The position numbers and the translations under genes were made by a program. Shown piece by piece: positions 1 to 10,154 of a stretch of 64,000 bases of DNA. The notes under the pieces are model-generated. The model searched no databases. It was not told the origin of the DNA and saw nothing but the letters and a program-made list of their open reading frames with translations. The stretch is taken from positions 2,666,001-2,730,000 of the forward strand of contig OZ253558.1 of the NCBI GenBank assembly GCA_965262745.1. Direction: 5' to 3'. This stretch comes from JAJECS01 sp965262745. Its GTDB lineage: Bacteria > Chloroflexota > UBA11872. Each line of letters starts with the position of its first letter. Position 1 is the first letter of the stretch.

Positions 1-597
1 GAGCGGCTGCTGGAGCAACGGCAGCGCGTGGTCCAGCGCAAGCTCGAGGACGACGTGCTGGACGCCTTCGTCGACGCCTCCACCTTCGAAATTCCCGCCG
101 TGCTCGTGGAGCGCGAGCACAGCACGCTCGTGGAGCGCGAAACGCAGGCCATGGTGCGCCAGGGGGTCGCCGTTGATTCCTACCTCGGCTCGATTGGCCA
201 AACCCGGGCGGAGTGGGAGCAGCAGCTGCGCGAGCAATCCGAGACGCGCGTGCGCCGCGGAATCGTGCTCGAGCACTACGCCGAGATCGAGGACATCCAG
301 CTCGACGAAACGGAGATTGCCGAGGAGATCGATCGCGTCGCGGCCTCCTACCCGGAGGCGCGACAGGACACGGTGCGCCGCTCGCTGGCCCGGGATGAAG
401 GCCGGGGAGGTATCGAATCCGCTATTCGGAATAGCAAGGCGTTAGCTAAGCTTGTCGAGGCAGTCACCGGCCAGGCGGCCCCCGCGCAGGAGCAGGATGG
501 CGAGCCCGAGCCGGACCCCGACGTTGCAGCGGTGCCGGATGCCGCCGCGGGAGCCGAATCAAGCGAGCCCGCCGGGTCGGAACCGGCGGGCCGGTAG
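1..597 (+). CDS. tig: Trigger factor, C-terminal part (5' end outside window)
   Basis: The frame is open from base 1, so this is the 3' part of a gene that begins before the window. The visible protein of about 198 residues is acidic and helical, with the PAVLVERE...MV pattern of the trigger-factor C-terminal chaperone arms, followed by a poorly conserved Glu/Pro/Ala-rich tail. Trigger factor is the ribosome-bound peptidyl-prolyl isomerase and chaperone that meets nascent chains. The order tig-clpP-clpX is the classical bacterial arrangement, and clpP starts 27 nt downstream, which supports the call more than the divergent C-terminal sequence alone. The PPIase and ribosome-binding domains cannot be seen here. 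Confidence 0.85.
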   Translation, partial: ERLLEQRQRVVQRKLEDDVLDAFVDASTFEIPAVLVEREHSTLVERETQAMVRQGVAVDSYLGSIGQTRAEWEQQLREQSETRVRRGIVLEHYAEIEDIQLDETEIAEEIDRVAASYPEARQDTVRRSLARDEGRGGIESAIRNSKALAKLVEAVTGQAAPAQEQDGEPEPDPDVAAVPDAAAGAESSEPAGSEPAGR

Positions 598-624
598 CTG
601 ACGGCAGTAGAAAGAGTCACTGGA

Positions 625-1248
625 ATGGGCTTTCTTGTCCCCTACGTCATCGAGACCACGGACCGCGGCGAGCGCGGGATGGATATCTACTCGCGCTTGC
701 TCCGTGACCGGATCGTCTTCCTTGGGACGCCGATTGACGACGCCGTGGCGAACACGATCATCGCCCAGTTGCTGCTGCTTACCAGCGAGGACTCCGAAGC
801 CGATATCTACATGTACATCAACTCGCCGGGCGGCAGCGTGGCGGCTGGGCTTGCCATCTACGACACCATGCAGCATGTGCCCAACCAGGTCGCCACGACC
901 TGCCTCGGCCTCGCCGCCAGCATGGGGTGCGTGATTCTGGCGGGCGGCGCCAAGGACAAGCGCTTCGCGCTCCCGAACAGCACGATGCTCCTCCATCAGC
1001 CCGCGCAGGGCATCGAGGGCTTTGTCCAAGCCACCGATCTGGAGATCCGCACGCGCGAGATCATCAAGGTGCGCGAACGGCTGGAGAACATCCTGGTGAC
1101 GGCGACGGGGCAGCCCAAGGAGCGCATCCACCAGGACACCGACCGCGACTACTACCTCACGGCGTCCGAGGCCGTCGAGTACGGGATCATCGACGAGATC
1201 ATGCCTCCGCGCGAAAACGACGCGATATCCGCCGACGGTGCCGACTAG
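625..1248 (+). CDS. clpP: ATP-dependent Clp protease proteolytic subunit ClpP
   Basis: This is the serine peptidase subunit that forms the two-ring proteolytic chamber and works with ClpX encoded next door. The 207-residue length is normal for ClpP. The catalytic triad is visible: Ser99 in GLAASMG, His124 in MLLHQP, and Asp175 in the DTDRD segment, aligned to the E. coli triad by spacing. The oxyanion-hole and handle motif NSPGGSV lies at 66-72. The start at 625 gives the usual short propeptide-like leader ending in VIETTDRGER. It lies 27 nt after tig and 42 nt before clpX, consistent with one transcript. Confidence 0.97.
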   Translation: MGFLVPYVIETTDRGERGMDIYSRLLRDRIVFLGTPIDDAVANTIIAQLLLLTSEDSEADIYMYINSPGGSVAAGLAIYDTMQHVPNQVATTCLGLAASMGCVILAGGAKDKRFALPNSTMLLHQPAQGIEGFVQATDLEIRTREIIKVRERLENILVTATGQPKERIHQDTDRDYYLTASEAVEYGIIDEIMPPRENDAISADGAD

Positions 1249-1290
1249 CGAACCGCCGATGAAGCCTCGTTCGTCGCAACGGAGACCGTA

Positions 1291-2559
<1,269 letters not shown>

Positions 2560-2636
2560 CGGGCTTGCCCCGGCCGACCGCGGCCGGCGGTTCGGCACAA
2601 TCGCGGCAACAGTCGCTTCTCTGACCGGAGACCAGC

Positions 2637-3518
2637 ATGCGTCGTTCCACCCGCCTGCGCCGGCGGCTCGACCGCGGCGAGATCATCGTGCTGCCGGGCG
2701 CCTACGACGCGCTCTCGGCCACCCTGATCGAGCAGGCCGGATTCGAGCAGTTCTTCACCACCGGGTTTGGCCTGGCCGCGAGTACCCTGGGCGTGCCTGA
2801 TATCGGGTTGCTGACGCAGACGGAAATCATCGAGCGCGCTCGGCGCATCGCCAGCGTGGTGGACATCCCCCTGGTAGCCGACATGGATACCGGCTACGGC
2901 AGTCCGCTCAACGTCATCCGCACGGTGAAGGAGTGCGTCCAGGGCGACATTGCCGGCGTCATCCTCGAGGACCAGGAGTGGCCCAAGCGCTGTGGTCACC
3001 TGGAAGGCAAGCGCGTGATCCCGCGCGCGGACCACGTGCAAAAGCTGCGCGCCGCCGTTCATGCCCGCGGCGACGACGACCTGGTCATCATCGCCCGCAC
3101 CGACGCCCGCGCCGTCAATGACATGGATGACGCCATCGACCGCGGCCGCGCCTACCGCGCCGCCGGGGCCGACGTGGTGTTCATCGAGGCGCCCCGCTCG
3201 CTTGACGAGCTGCGCGCGGTGCGAGACGCCTTCCCGCCCGACGTGCCGCTCTTCGCCAACATGATCGAGGACGGCGCGACGCCGTTTCTGTCCGCACGCG
3301 AGCTGCAAGACCTCGGCTTCCGCATGGTGGTCTACCCCCTCTCGGGCCTGTTCGCCGCCGCCGCCGTGCTGCGAAACGTCTACGGCGAGCTGCACGCCAC
3401 CGGCACGACGACCGGCGCGGGGCCGATGACGGGACTCGAGGAGTTCAAGACGCTCATCGGGCTGGACAAATTCAACGCCCTCGAGGCCAAGTTCGCCTCC
3501 AACGGCGGCGACGGCTAG
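2637..3518 (+). CDS. Isocitrate lyase / PEP mutase family protein (methylisocitrate lyase-like)
   Basis: This is a TIM-barrel enzyme of the isocitrate lyase/phosphoenolpyruvate mutase superfamily, which makes or breaks C-C or C-P bonds next to a carboxylate using Mg2+. The metal and substrate motif DMDTGYG is at 82-88, EDQ at 111-113, and the active-site loop K-R-C-G-H carries Cys119, which suggests a lyase (2-methylisocitrate lyase or similar) rather than a PEP mutase. The 293-residue length fits PrpB. A GGAG Shine-Dalgarno sits 7 nt before the ATG. No methylcitrate-cycle partners are nearby, so the substrate is not fixed; oxaloacetate decarboxylase or dimethylmalate lyase activity are alternatives. 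Confidence 0.88.
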   Translation: MRRSTRLRRRLDRGEIIVLPGAYDALSATLIEQAGFEQFFTTGFGLAASTLGVPDIGLLTQTEIIERARRIASVVDIPLVADMDTGYGSPLNVIRTVKECVQGDIAGVILEDQEWPKRCGHLEGKRVIPRADHVQKLRAAVHARGDDDLVIIARTDARAVNDMDDAIDRGRAYRAAGADVVFIEAPRSLDELRAVRDAFPPDVPLFANMIEDGATPFLSARELQDLGFRMVVYPLSGLFAAAAVLRNVYGELHATGTTTGAGPMTGLEEFKTLIGLDKFNALEAKFASNGGDG

Positions 3519-3550
3519 GGGAAAGACGGCCAAGCCACCCGCTTCTGGAA

Positions 3551-3675
3551 CTCCATGTCATTTCGGAAGTCCATGTCATTTCGAACGAAGTGAGAAATCT
3601 AAGATATTCGTACCCAGGCGCAGGGGATGAAGCACAGACCGGACGGGCCTGAATGCCGGCTCAAGGCCGGCATGA
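3551..3675. repeat. Composite intergenic repeat of the GTCATTTC family
   Basis: Two partial copies of CCATGTCATTTCG lie at 3553-3565 and 3571-3583. The second continues into a short palindromic unit ending in GAGAAATCT. About 70 bp further there is a hairpin with arms ATGCCGGC (3653-3660) and GCCGGCAT (3666-3673), followed by GAC. Related units occur at 14779, 23232 and 38770. The element sits between two convergent genes. Confidence 0.6.
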
Positions 3676-3687
3676 CGCCGACGGCGC

Positions 3688-4494
3688 CTAAGCGTCGCCA
3701 AACGCCGCGATCAGGTCGTCCGTGAGGGCGGTGTAAAACCAGCGCTCGATATCCAGAATCACGGCGCGCGTGAGGCTCAGGCTGCCGATCGTCGCCCGTG
3801 TCTCGATCGCGCTCGTGGCGTCGCGCAGCAGGATCGGTGAATAGCCGCGGTCTCGCATCGCGCGCAGGCCGTAGTCGCGGAACCGGATGCAGATGTTCGT
3901 GGCGAAGCCCGCGTAGATGAGATGCAGCAGGCCGCGCGCCTTGCAGGCCGAGTGCAACTCCTCGCCAGTCGCCACCACGACATCCCCGGCCGTTGGGGCG
4001 ATCGCCGGGTCGATGCCGCGCATGTGCCACCAGTCGGGATACGGCCCGTCGTAGCCCTCCGGGACTTCCCCAGCACGCTTGCGCAGCGAGCGATAGCGCC
4101 CAGACCCCGCGCGATACTCCTCGGGCGGCCAGTCGTCGACGGCCGGCGCCGGGGGCGTGGACTCGCGGCTGTCGTGGCGGAAGGCTTCAAAGTCGGGCGC
4201 GACCCGCGGCGAGGGGGCGTAGATCACCGTGGCTCCGGCGGCGCGCGCCGCGTCCAGCAGCGGCCGGATGTGCGTGCGCGAGATCTCGCGCGTGCGTGCC
4301 AGGTGCGACGACATCGGATGCCCCGCCCACGTGTCCACCAGCACGACGGCGATTTCGTGGACGTCGAGCTCAAGTTGGGCCGCCGCGTGCACGATGTTGG
4401 CCTCGACGTTGTCGTCGGGGCCGCGGCTGTCCATCACCTGATAGCGAACCGGAAGCTGCACGATCCCCTCCGACCAGCGGCCATTGGCTGACAC
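3688..4494 (-). CDS. Isochorismatase-family cysteine hydrolase
   Basis: This is an alpha/beta cysteine hydrolase of the isochorismatase/nicotinamidase superfamily, which cleaves amides or vinyl ethers with an Asp-Lys-Cys triad. The nucleophile elbow motif GFATNIC is present late in the chain. The N-terminal strand VVLVDTWAGH supplies the catalytic Asp54. The family core is about 180-220 residues. This protein has 268, with extra sequence at the N-terminus and in the middle (about 85-155). An internal ATG at residue 21 could be the true start. It stands alone, convergent with the PEP-mutase-like gene, so the substrate is not indicated. Confidence 0.8.
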   Translation of the reverse strand: MSANGRWSEGIVQLPVRYQVMDSRGPDDNVEANIVHAAAQLELDVHEIAVVLVDTWAGHPMSSHLARTREISRTHIRPLLDAARAAGATVIYAPSPRVAPDFEAFRHDSRESTPPAPAVDDWPPEEYRAGSGRYRSLRKRAGEVPEGYDGPYPDWWHMRGIDPAIAPTAGDVVVATGEELHSACKARGLLHLIYAGFATNICIRFRDYGLRAMRDRGYSPILLRDATSAIETRATIGSLSLTRAVILDIERWFYTALTDDLIAAFGDA

Positions 4495-4751
4495 CCTGGA
4501 GCATACGCCCGTTTCCTGGGCTGGGCTCCTGGGCGTGCCAAGGGTTGCCGCAACCGTCCTCGATCAAGAGAGCGCCGCGGACTAAGCTTTGGACCCGAAG
4601 CAAACACCCGAATGCGTATAAAAACCCCCGTCGGCCACGCCGGGCTGGTCCATGGCTCGGCAGCTGCTCCGCACCCCGACGCGAGCGACGTTCGCTTTAT
4701 GTTTGGTAGAGTGCACGCCACAGTTAGGCAGTCGGGGATGCACCCCTCCCG
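4495..4751. other. Divergent intergenic region upstream of the Mre11-HerA operon
   Basis: This 257-nt gap between the minus-strand hydrolase and the plus-strand mre11-like gene must carry promoters for both. The only AT-rich hexamer that resembles a -10 box is TATAAA at 4617-4622, inside a short A-rich run. No convincing -35 partner is visible. No small gene or RNA was recognised. Confidence 0.3.
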
Positions 4752-6050
4752 ATGACCCAGCGTCAGATTCGATTCGTCCACTTCGCCGACGTGCACTTGG
4801 GCTTCCGGCAATACGGGCTGGCCGAGCGCGCGCAAGACTTCGCGCGCGCCTTCGGCAGCGTGGTGGCCTATTGCCGGCGCGTCCGGCCGGACTTCGTGAT
4901 CCTGGCCGGCGACCTCTTTGACTCCAAGTCCATCGACCCGCGGACCTACGCCGACGCCGACGCCGGCCTGGCGCTGTTGGCGCAAGACGGGATTCCCGTG
5001 GTCGCCGTCGAGGGCAACCACGAGCGCTGGTTTCGCCGCGGCGAGCGGTCGTGGCTCTGGCAGCTCAGTCGCAGCTCGCGGCTGCGCTTGCTGCAGCAAA
5101 TCGACCCCGAGCATGAGGGCTTGACCTGGCGCCCATGGACCGCGGAGCGCGGCCATGGCGCGTATACCGATATCGGTCCAGTGCGCATCTTCGGCGTGGA
5201 GTATCTGGGCGCGCGTCTGTCCGCCCACCTGCCGCAGGTGATCGAAGCGGCGCAGGCGGCGCCCGCGGACGGCGTGCAATTCCGCGTCGGCGTGCTGCAC
5301 ACGGGCGTGGACGAGGAGTCGCCGGCCGGCCAGGGCGGCGCGGGCGCGGCCGACGTGCTGGCACTGCGCGGGATCGCCGACTACCTGGCGCTGGGGCACG
5401 TCCACTACCGTTACGAATTGCCCCACGAAGATCCGTGGATCTTCAATCCGGGCGCCCTCGAATCTCACAGCATCACGGAAGGCCTCATGGGCGAGCCCGG
5501 CCTGGCCGGCGCGGGGCGCGAGCGCGGCCTGTATGACGTCACCGTGCAGCTCGGCGACCGGCCGCGAATCGAGGCTCGCTTTCTCGGCGACGTGGTCGCG
5601 CGCCGCCCGTTCGTGCGTCTCGCTATCGACGTCACCGGCGCGGCGAGTTTCGAGGCTCTGCGGCAGCGGGTCGCCGACTCTTTCGACCCGCCGTCAACGG
5701 CATCCCAGCCGCGTCCGCTGGTCGAGATCGTGCTGCGCGGCGCGCTTGAGTTTGAGCGGGGGGCGCTGGATCAGCCGGCGCTGCTCGACTTCGTGCAGGA
5801 CCACTACAAGCCGCTGCACGCGCGGGTAACGGTGGACGTCGAGCGGACGCTGGGCGCCGGCGTGCGCGCCCGCGGCGGGTCGCGCTCCCAGATCGAGCGC
5901 GATGTCGTGCGCGACCTGATTGCCCAGCAACCGGCCGTCGCCGCCGAAGCCGAGACGCTGGCCGAGCGCACGCTCGAGCTCAAGCGCTCAGTCCTCGAGG
6001 GCCAAGACGAGCAGGCCCTGGCGTCGATCGTCGAAGCAACGCTGGCCTGA
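4752..6050 (+). CDS. sbcD: Mre11/SbcD-like DNA double-strand-break nuclease subunit
   Basis: This is a metallophosphoesterase-type nuclease that partners the Rad50-like ATPase encoded immediately downstream to process DNA ends. The calcineurin-like motifs appear in order: Asp13-x-His15, GDLFD at 53-57, GNHE at 88-91, then a His-bearing segment (VLHTGVD), and GHVH. The 432-residue length fits SbcD/Mre11. The C-terminal part after about residue 280 is the capping and Rad50-binding region. The stop is separated from the next ATG by one base, so the two genes are translationally linked. It is the first gene of the five-gene end-resection operon. Confidence 0.93.
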   Translation: MTQRQIRFVHFADVHLGFRQYGLAERAQDFARAFGSVVAYCRRVRPDFVILAGDLFDSKSIDPRTYADADAGLALLAQDGIPVVAVEGNHERWFRRGERSWLWQLSRSSRLRLLQQIDPEHEGLTWRPWTAERGHGAYTDIGPVRIFGVEYLGARLSAHLPQVIEAAQAAPADGVQFRVGVLHTGVDEESPAGQGGAGAADVLALRGIADYLALGHVHYRYELPHEDPWIFNPGALESHSITEGLMGEPGLAGAGRERGLYDVTVQLGDRPRIEARFLGDVVARRPFVRLAIDVTGAASFEALRQRVADSFDPPSTASQPRPLVEIVLRGALEFERGALDQPALLDFVQDHYKPLHARVTVDVERTLGAGVRARGGSRSQIERDVVRDLIAQQPAVAAEAETLAERTLELKRSVLEGQDEQALASIVEATLA

Positions 6051-6051
6051 C

Positions 6052-8985
6052 ATGCTGATCCACCGCATCGAGCTAACCAACTTCAAGAGCTTCGACTCGG
6101 CTGTCGTCGACATGGCGCCCGGCCTCACGGCCATCGTGGGCGACAACGGCGCGGGCAAGACGGCGATTCTCCAGGCCATCGGGCTGGGCGTGTTCGATGT
6201 TCGCCCACGCCCCCTCGCGACCGTGATGCGCCACGGCGCGACCGACGCGTCGGTCGCGGTCGAGTTCACGTCGGGCCTGGACGACCGGCGCTACTGCGTG
6301 ACGCGTCGTCTGCACCGCACCCGCGCCCGCGGCACCGGAGCGCTCTCGCCGAACGTGCACCTGGAGTCTTCGGTGCTCGACGTGGAGCAAGGGAGCGTCT
6401 TCGAGCAGCGGGCCGACGACGTTGAGGCATTCCTGGCGCAGCACCTGGGCGTCGCCGGGTTCAGCGGGCCGGCCGAGGTGTTCGACCGCGTCGTCGGCGT
6501 GCCGCAGGGCCGGCTCACCGCGGACTTTCTGGATGTGCCGAGCCTGCGCCGCGAGCGCTTCGATCCCATCCTGCGCATCGACGAGTTCAAACGCGCGGTC
6601 GATGACCTCCGCCCGCTGCTCAACCACTTCGATAGGCAACGTGTTGCGCACGAAGCGAAGGCCGGCGAACTCGAGCTCCAACTGGAGCGCCGGCCCGCCG
6701 CTGAAGCCGCGCTTGCCGAAGCCCAGCGTGAGGCTGAGCAGATTGAGCGGGACCGGAACGCAGCCCAAGCCGAGCTGGACCAAGCGCAAGCGGCCGCGCA
6801 GCGGCATGAGGCGCAGGCGCAAGCGGCCCAGGCCGCCGCTGGAGCGGCCAAGCTCGCCGACTCACAGCTCCTGACGCTCCAACGGGACGTCCGTTACGCC
6901 GAGGCCCAGCTGGCCCACGCGCAACGCGCCGCCGAAGAGCTCGGCGAGACCCGCGACGATCACGAGGCCTTTGCCGCCGCGCAGCAGGAGCTCGAACGGC
7001 TGGGCGACGTAGGAAGTGAGCGAGACGCGCTGCGCGAGCGGCTCTCATTGCTACAGGAGGCTGTAACCCGCGCCGATCTTGCGCGGAACCAGGCGAGGCA
7101 GTCGCTGCAAGAGGCTCACGCGGCCGCGAATGGACTTGCGGAGCTAGCCTCCGCCGCCGCGGCGGAGGCCGAGGCGGCGGAAACCATCCAAGCGTTGAAC
7201 GGTCGCCTCGCGGTGGCCAGGGCGGCTGCCGAACGCGCCGGCCGTGCTGCAGCGGATGCCGCGGCCGCTCGCCGGGAGCTTGCCGAGGGCCTCGAAGGTG
7301 CGACCAGTAGGGTCGAGGCGGCGGCCGCGCAGGTTCAGCGTCTCAGCGCGGAGTGGGACCAGGCGTCGGCCCTGCAGTCGCTCGTCGATCAGCTCGACAC
7401 GCGGCGCGCGGACCTGGAAGAACTGCTAGCCGAGCGCGCCAGCGTGGCGGCGGTCATGACGGCCGACGGCGAGGCCGCGGCGCTGCTCGATAGCGCGCAG
7501 ACCTGTCCCTTCTTCGATTCTGAATGCCGCAATTTGGTTGAGGTTCCCGACGTCGCGCGCGTCTTCGAGCAGCGCGCCTCGGGGCACCAGCGGCGCCTTG
7601 AGCAGCTCGCGAACGGGGAGTCAACTGCGCAGGCGGCGCTGCGCGAAGCCACCGATGCCGAGCGGCAGATGGGTGACTTGTTGGCGCGTCGCGGTGCTTT
7701 GGAAGCCGCGCAACGGGACCACACCGCGGCGCAGACCGTCCACGCGGCTTTGCGTCCCTTCGCGGTGGCGGCCCAGGGTGACGATGTCAAGGCGCTCGAA
7801 GCAGCCATCGATGCGGTCTTGGCCGGGCTGCCGCCCGAGGCGCGCCCGAACCACCTTATCGGCGCCGCGCGGCGGCTGGTCGGCGCTCTTGAATCCCTCG
7901 CCGAATCGCGGCAAGCCGCCGACGAGGCCACGCGGCTGGATGGGGCGATTCGGGAGGTGGAGCGAGCCCTCCAGCCCCACACCGGCGCGGGCAGCGAGCT
8001 ACGGCGAGCCCAAGCGCTGGCCGGTGAGCAGGGGACCAGACAGCATGCCGCGCAGCAAGCGGACGCAGACCTGGAGCGCGCCGCCGCCGCGCGTGCTGCC
8101 ACCAACGCGGCCCTGCGCGACCTCGAGCCGCGCGTCGCGGAAGCCCAGGCTGCACAACAGGACTTGGCTCGCGCCCGCGCTGGCCATGAGCGCTATCTCC
8201 AGCACGAGCATCTGGCAGGCGAGACGGGGCGGCGCGCCGAGCGCCTGCAAGACGTCCAGGCGCAGGTCCGCGACGCTGTGACAAGGGCGGCGGACGCTTG
8301 GGGGGTGGCGGCGAAGATGGGCGCCGCGGCCGATCCCGAGGCGCAGCAGGCGGCGCACGCGGCTCACAGGGCGGCCATCGCCCACGTGGCGAAGCTCGAT
8401 ACCCAGTCGAAGGCCCTTGCGAGTCGGATCGCGGAGCGGCAGAAAGTGCTGGACGAGTTGGCGAACGTCGCGCTTCGCTTGGACGCCGAGCGCGGCGCCG
8501 CCGCCCGGGCGACCGCGCTGCACGAGCGCACCGAGCTCATGCGCAGGGTGCTGCGAGCCGCGGGTCCCCTGGTCACCGAGGCCCTGCTGGCCGACGTGAG
8601 TGAGGCGGCCGACGAGATCTTCGGCGAGGTGCTCGGCGATCGCGTGGGACGTCTGCGCTGGACCCCGGACTACGACATCGTCCTGGAGCGCGGCGGACAC
8701 GAGCGCAGCTTCGCCCAGCTTTCCGGCGGTGAGCAGATGACCGCGGCCCTGGCCGTGCGGTTGGCGCTGCTGCGAGAGTTGCTCCACATTGAGATCGCGT
8801 TCTTCGACGAGCCCACGCAAAATCTGGATGACACCCGCCGCGCCAACCTTGCCGAGCAGATTCTGCGCGTGCGCGGCTTCAAGCAGCTCGTCGTCATCAC
8901 GCACGACGACACCTTCGAGCGATTGCTCGATAACGTGATCCACGTGCGCAAGGTCGGCGGGGAGAGCCGGGTGGCCGCCGCATGA
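6052..8985 (+). CDS. sbcC: Rad50/SbcC-like SMC-family ATPase with atypical zinc hook
   Basis: This is the coiled-coil ATPase partner of Mre11, tethering and remodelling DNA ends. I place the start at 6052 (MLIHRIELTNFKSF), one base after the mre11 stop, because the ABC N-lobe begins there; this gives 977 residues. Walker A GDNGAGKT lies at 30-37. Two long Ala/Glu/Gln-rich coiled coils flank the middle. The C-lobe has the signature LSGGEQ, Walker B IAFFDEPTQNLDD, and a terminal switch His in ITHDD. The hook lies at the exact centre, but the two cysteines (485 and 492) are spaced C-x6-C instead of the usual C-x2-C. The stop overlaps nurA by 4 nt. Confidence 0.93.
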   Translation: MLIHRIELTNFKSFDSAVVDMAPGLTAIVGDNGAGKTAILQAIGLGVFDVRPRPLATVMRHGATDASVAVEFTSGLDDRRYCVTRRLHRTRARGTGALSPNVHLESSVLDVEQGSVFEQRADDVEAFLAQHLGVAGFSGPAEVFDRVVGVPQGRLTADFLDVPSLRRERFDPILRIDEFKRAVDDLRPLLNHFDRQRVAHEAKAGELELQLERRPAAEAALAEAQREAEQIERDRNAAQAELDQAQAAAQRHEAQAQAAQAAAGAAKLADSQLLTLQRDVRYAEAQLAHAQRAAEELGETRDDHEAFAAAQQELERLGDVGSERDALRERLSLLQEAVTRADLARNQARQSLQEAHAAANGLAELASAAAAEAEAAETIQALNGRLAVARAAAERAGRAAADAAAARRELAEGLEGATSRVEAAAAQVQRLSAEWDQASALQSLVDQLDTRRADLEELLAERASVAAVMTADGEAAALLDSAQTCPFFDSECRNLVEVPDVARVFEQRASGHQRRLEQLANGESTAQAALREATDAERQMGDLLARRGALEAAQRDHTAAQTVHAALRPFAVAAQGDDVKALEAAIDAVLAGLPPEARPNHLIGAARRLVGALESLAESRQAADEATRLDGAIREVERALQPHTGAGSELRRAQALAGEQGTRQHAAQQADADLERAAAARAATNAALRDLEPRVAEAQAAQQDLARARAGHERYLQHEHLAGETGRRAERLQDVQAQVRDAVTRAADAWGVAAKMGAAADPEAQQAAHAAHRAAIAHVAKLDTQSKALASRIAERQKVLDELANVALRLDAERGAAARATALHERTELMRRVLRAAGPLVTEALLADVSEAADEIFGEVLGDRVGRLRWTPDYDIVLERGGHERSFAQLSGGEQMTAALAVRLALLRELLHIEIAFFDEPTQNLDDTRRANLAEQILRVRGFKQLVVITHDDTFERLLDNVIHVRKVGGESRVAAA

Positions 8986-10154
8986 CGCTATCGCGGACCA
9001 AGGTCATCGAGGCGCTTGAGAGCCGGCGCGCCGACTTCCTGGCGCTTGACCAGGCGTTCGCACACGAGCTCGACGGCCTGCGCCGCGGCGCTGCCGATCT
9101 CCGTAGCTTCACCGCCCAATCCCTCGGCGATGCGCTCGGCGGCCTCGACCAAGCCGAAGGCGCGTTTCCCACCGCCGAATGGGACACGACGCCGGACGGC
9201 GGCTGGTGGCGGCCGTTCACGGCCCACGCCGGCGCCACCCACGAGGCCTGGCGCGCGTGGGCCATGCGCACGCTCACCGGCGTCACGACCTGCGCGGTCG
9301 ATGGGAGCCAGATCTATCCGTCGCCGGACTGGTCGATCGACGTGGGCGCGGTGCAAGTCGGTCGGTTCGTCAACGGTCACGCCCAGAACGCCTATGCCAA
9401 GGACCTGCAGTTCGAGGCGATCCCCGCCTCGGATCTCTACGACGCTCAGAGCCAGGACTACCGGCCGCGCGAGATCGTGGACCTCAGGCGCTTCGAGGCC
9501 GAGTGCGCGGCCCTGACCGAGTGGATCGAAGATTCAAGCGCCGGCGCGGAGCGGCTGGCGATCTTCGACGGCAGCCTGATCGCCTCCTTCGTCACGAACC
9601 CGACGTATCGCCAGCGATACGTGGCCGCGGTGGTGCGTCTGCTCGAGACGTCCGAGGCGCATGCGGTGCCGGTGGTGGGTTACATCGACGCCAGCCGGGC
9701 GCGCGACCTGGGCGCGATGGTGGCGGCCGCGGGCCGCATCGAGCCGCCGCGCCGCGTCACCGATGGCGTCTGGCTGCCGCAGGCCCCATGGGGCGCGCGC
9801 ACCCCGGCGTTCATCAGCGCTCGCACCAAGGGGCTTGAGGACTACGGCGCGCACGAGCGCTCGGTTGCCTTTGTGTATCTGCGCGCCTCGTCGCGTCGGC
9901 GGCCGGCGCGTCTCGAATTCCCCCGCTGGGTCGTCGAGGCGAACCGCACCGAATGGATGACCGATGTGGTCCGCGCCGAGATCGTGGCTCAGGCCGACGG
10001 CTACCCCTACGCCGCCGAGACGGCGGACGCGCTGGCGGTGCTGACCCAGGCCGACCGCGACCGCTTCCACGCGCTGTTCCAGGATTTCGCCGACCGTCAC
10101 GGCCTCGATGCCTATCTCTCGGGCAAATCGGTTAGCAAGCGGCGGCGCCGATGA
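8982..10154 (+). CDS. nurA: NurA-family 5'-3' nuclease
   Basis: NurA is the nuclease that works with the HerA hexameric translocase in end resection, best known from archaea. The NurA domain is recognised by the first catalytic motif TCAVDGSQ (Asp107), and a second metal-binding Asp in LAIFDGSLI. A C-terminal segment (ASSRRRPARLEFP ... GYPYAAETADALAVL) is typical of the family's last conserved block. The 390-residue length is normal. The ATG overlaps the rad50 stop, and its own stop overlaps the next start, both as ATGA. The location between Rad50 and HerA genes strongly supports the assignment. Confidence 0.9.
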   Translation: MTLSRTKVIEALESRRADFLALDQAFAHELDGLRRGAADLRSFTAQSLGDALGGLDQAEGAFPTAEWDTTPDGGWWRPFTAHAGATHEAWRAWAMRTLTGVTTCAVDGSQIYPSPDWSIDVGAVQVGRFVNGHAQNAYAKDLQFEAIPASDLYDAQSQDYRPREIVDLRRFEAECAALTEWIEDSSAGAERLAIFDGSLIASFVTNPTYRQRYVAAVVRLLETSEAHAVPVVGYIDASRARDLGAMVAAAGRIEPPRRVTDGVWLPQAPWGARTPAFISARTKGLEDYGAHERSVAFVYLRASSRRRPARLEFPRWVVEANRTEWMTDVVRAEIVAQADGYPYAAETADALAVLTQADRDRFHALFQDFADRHGLDAYLSGKSVSKRRRR

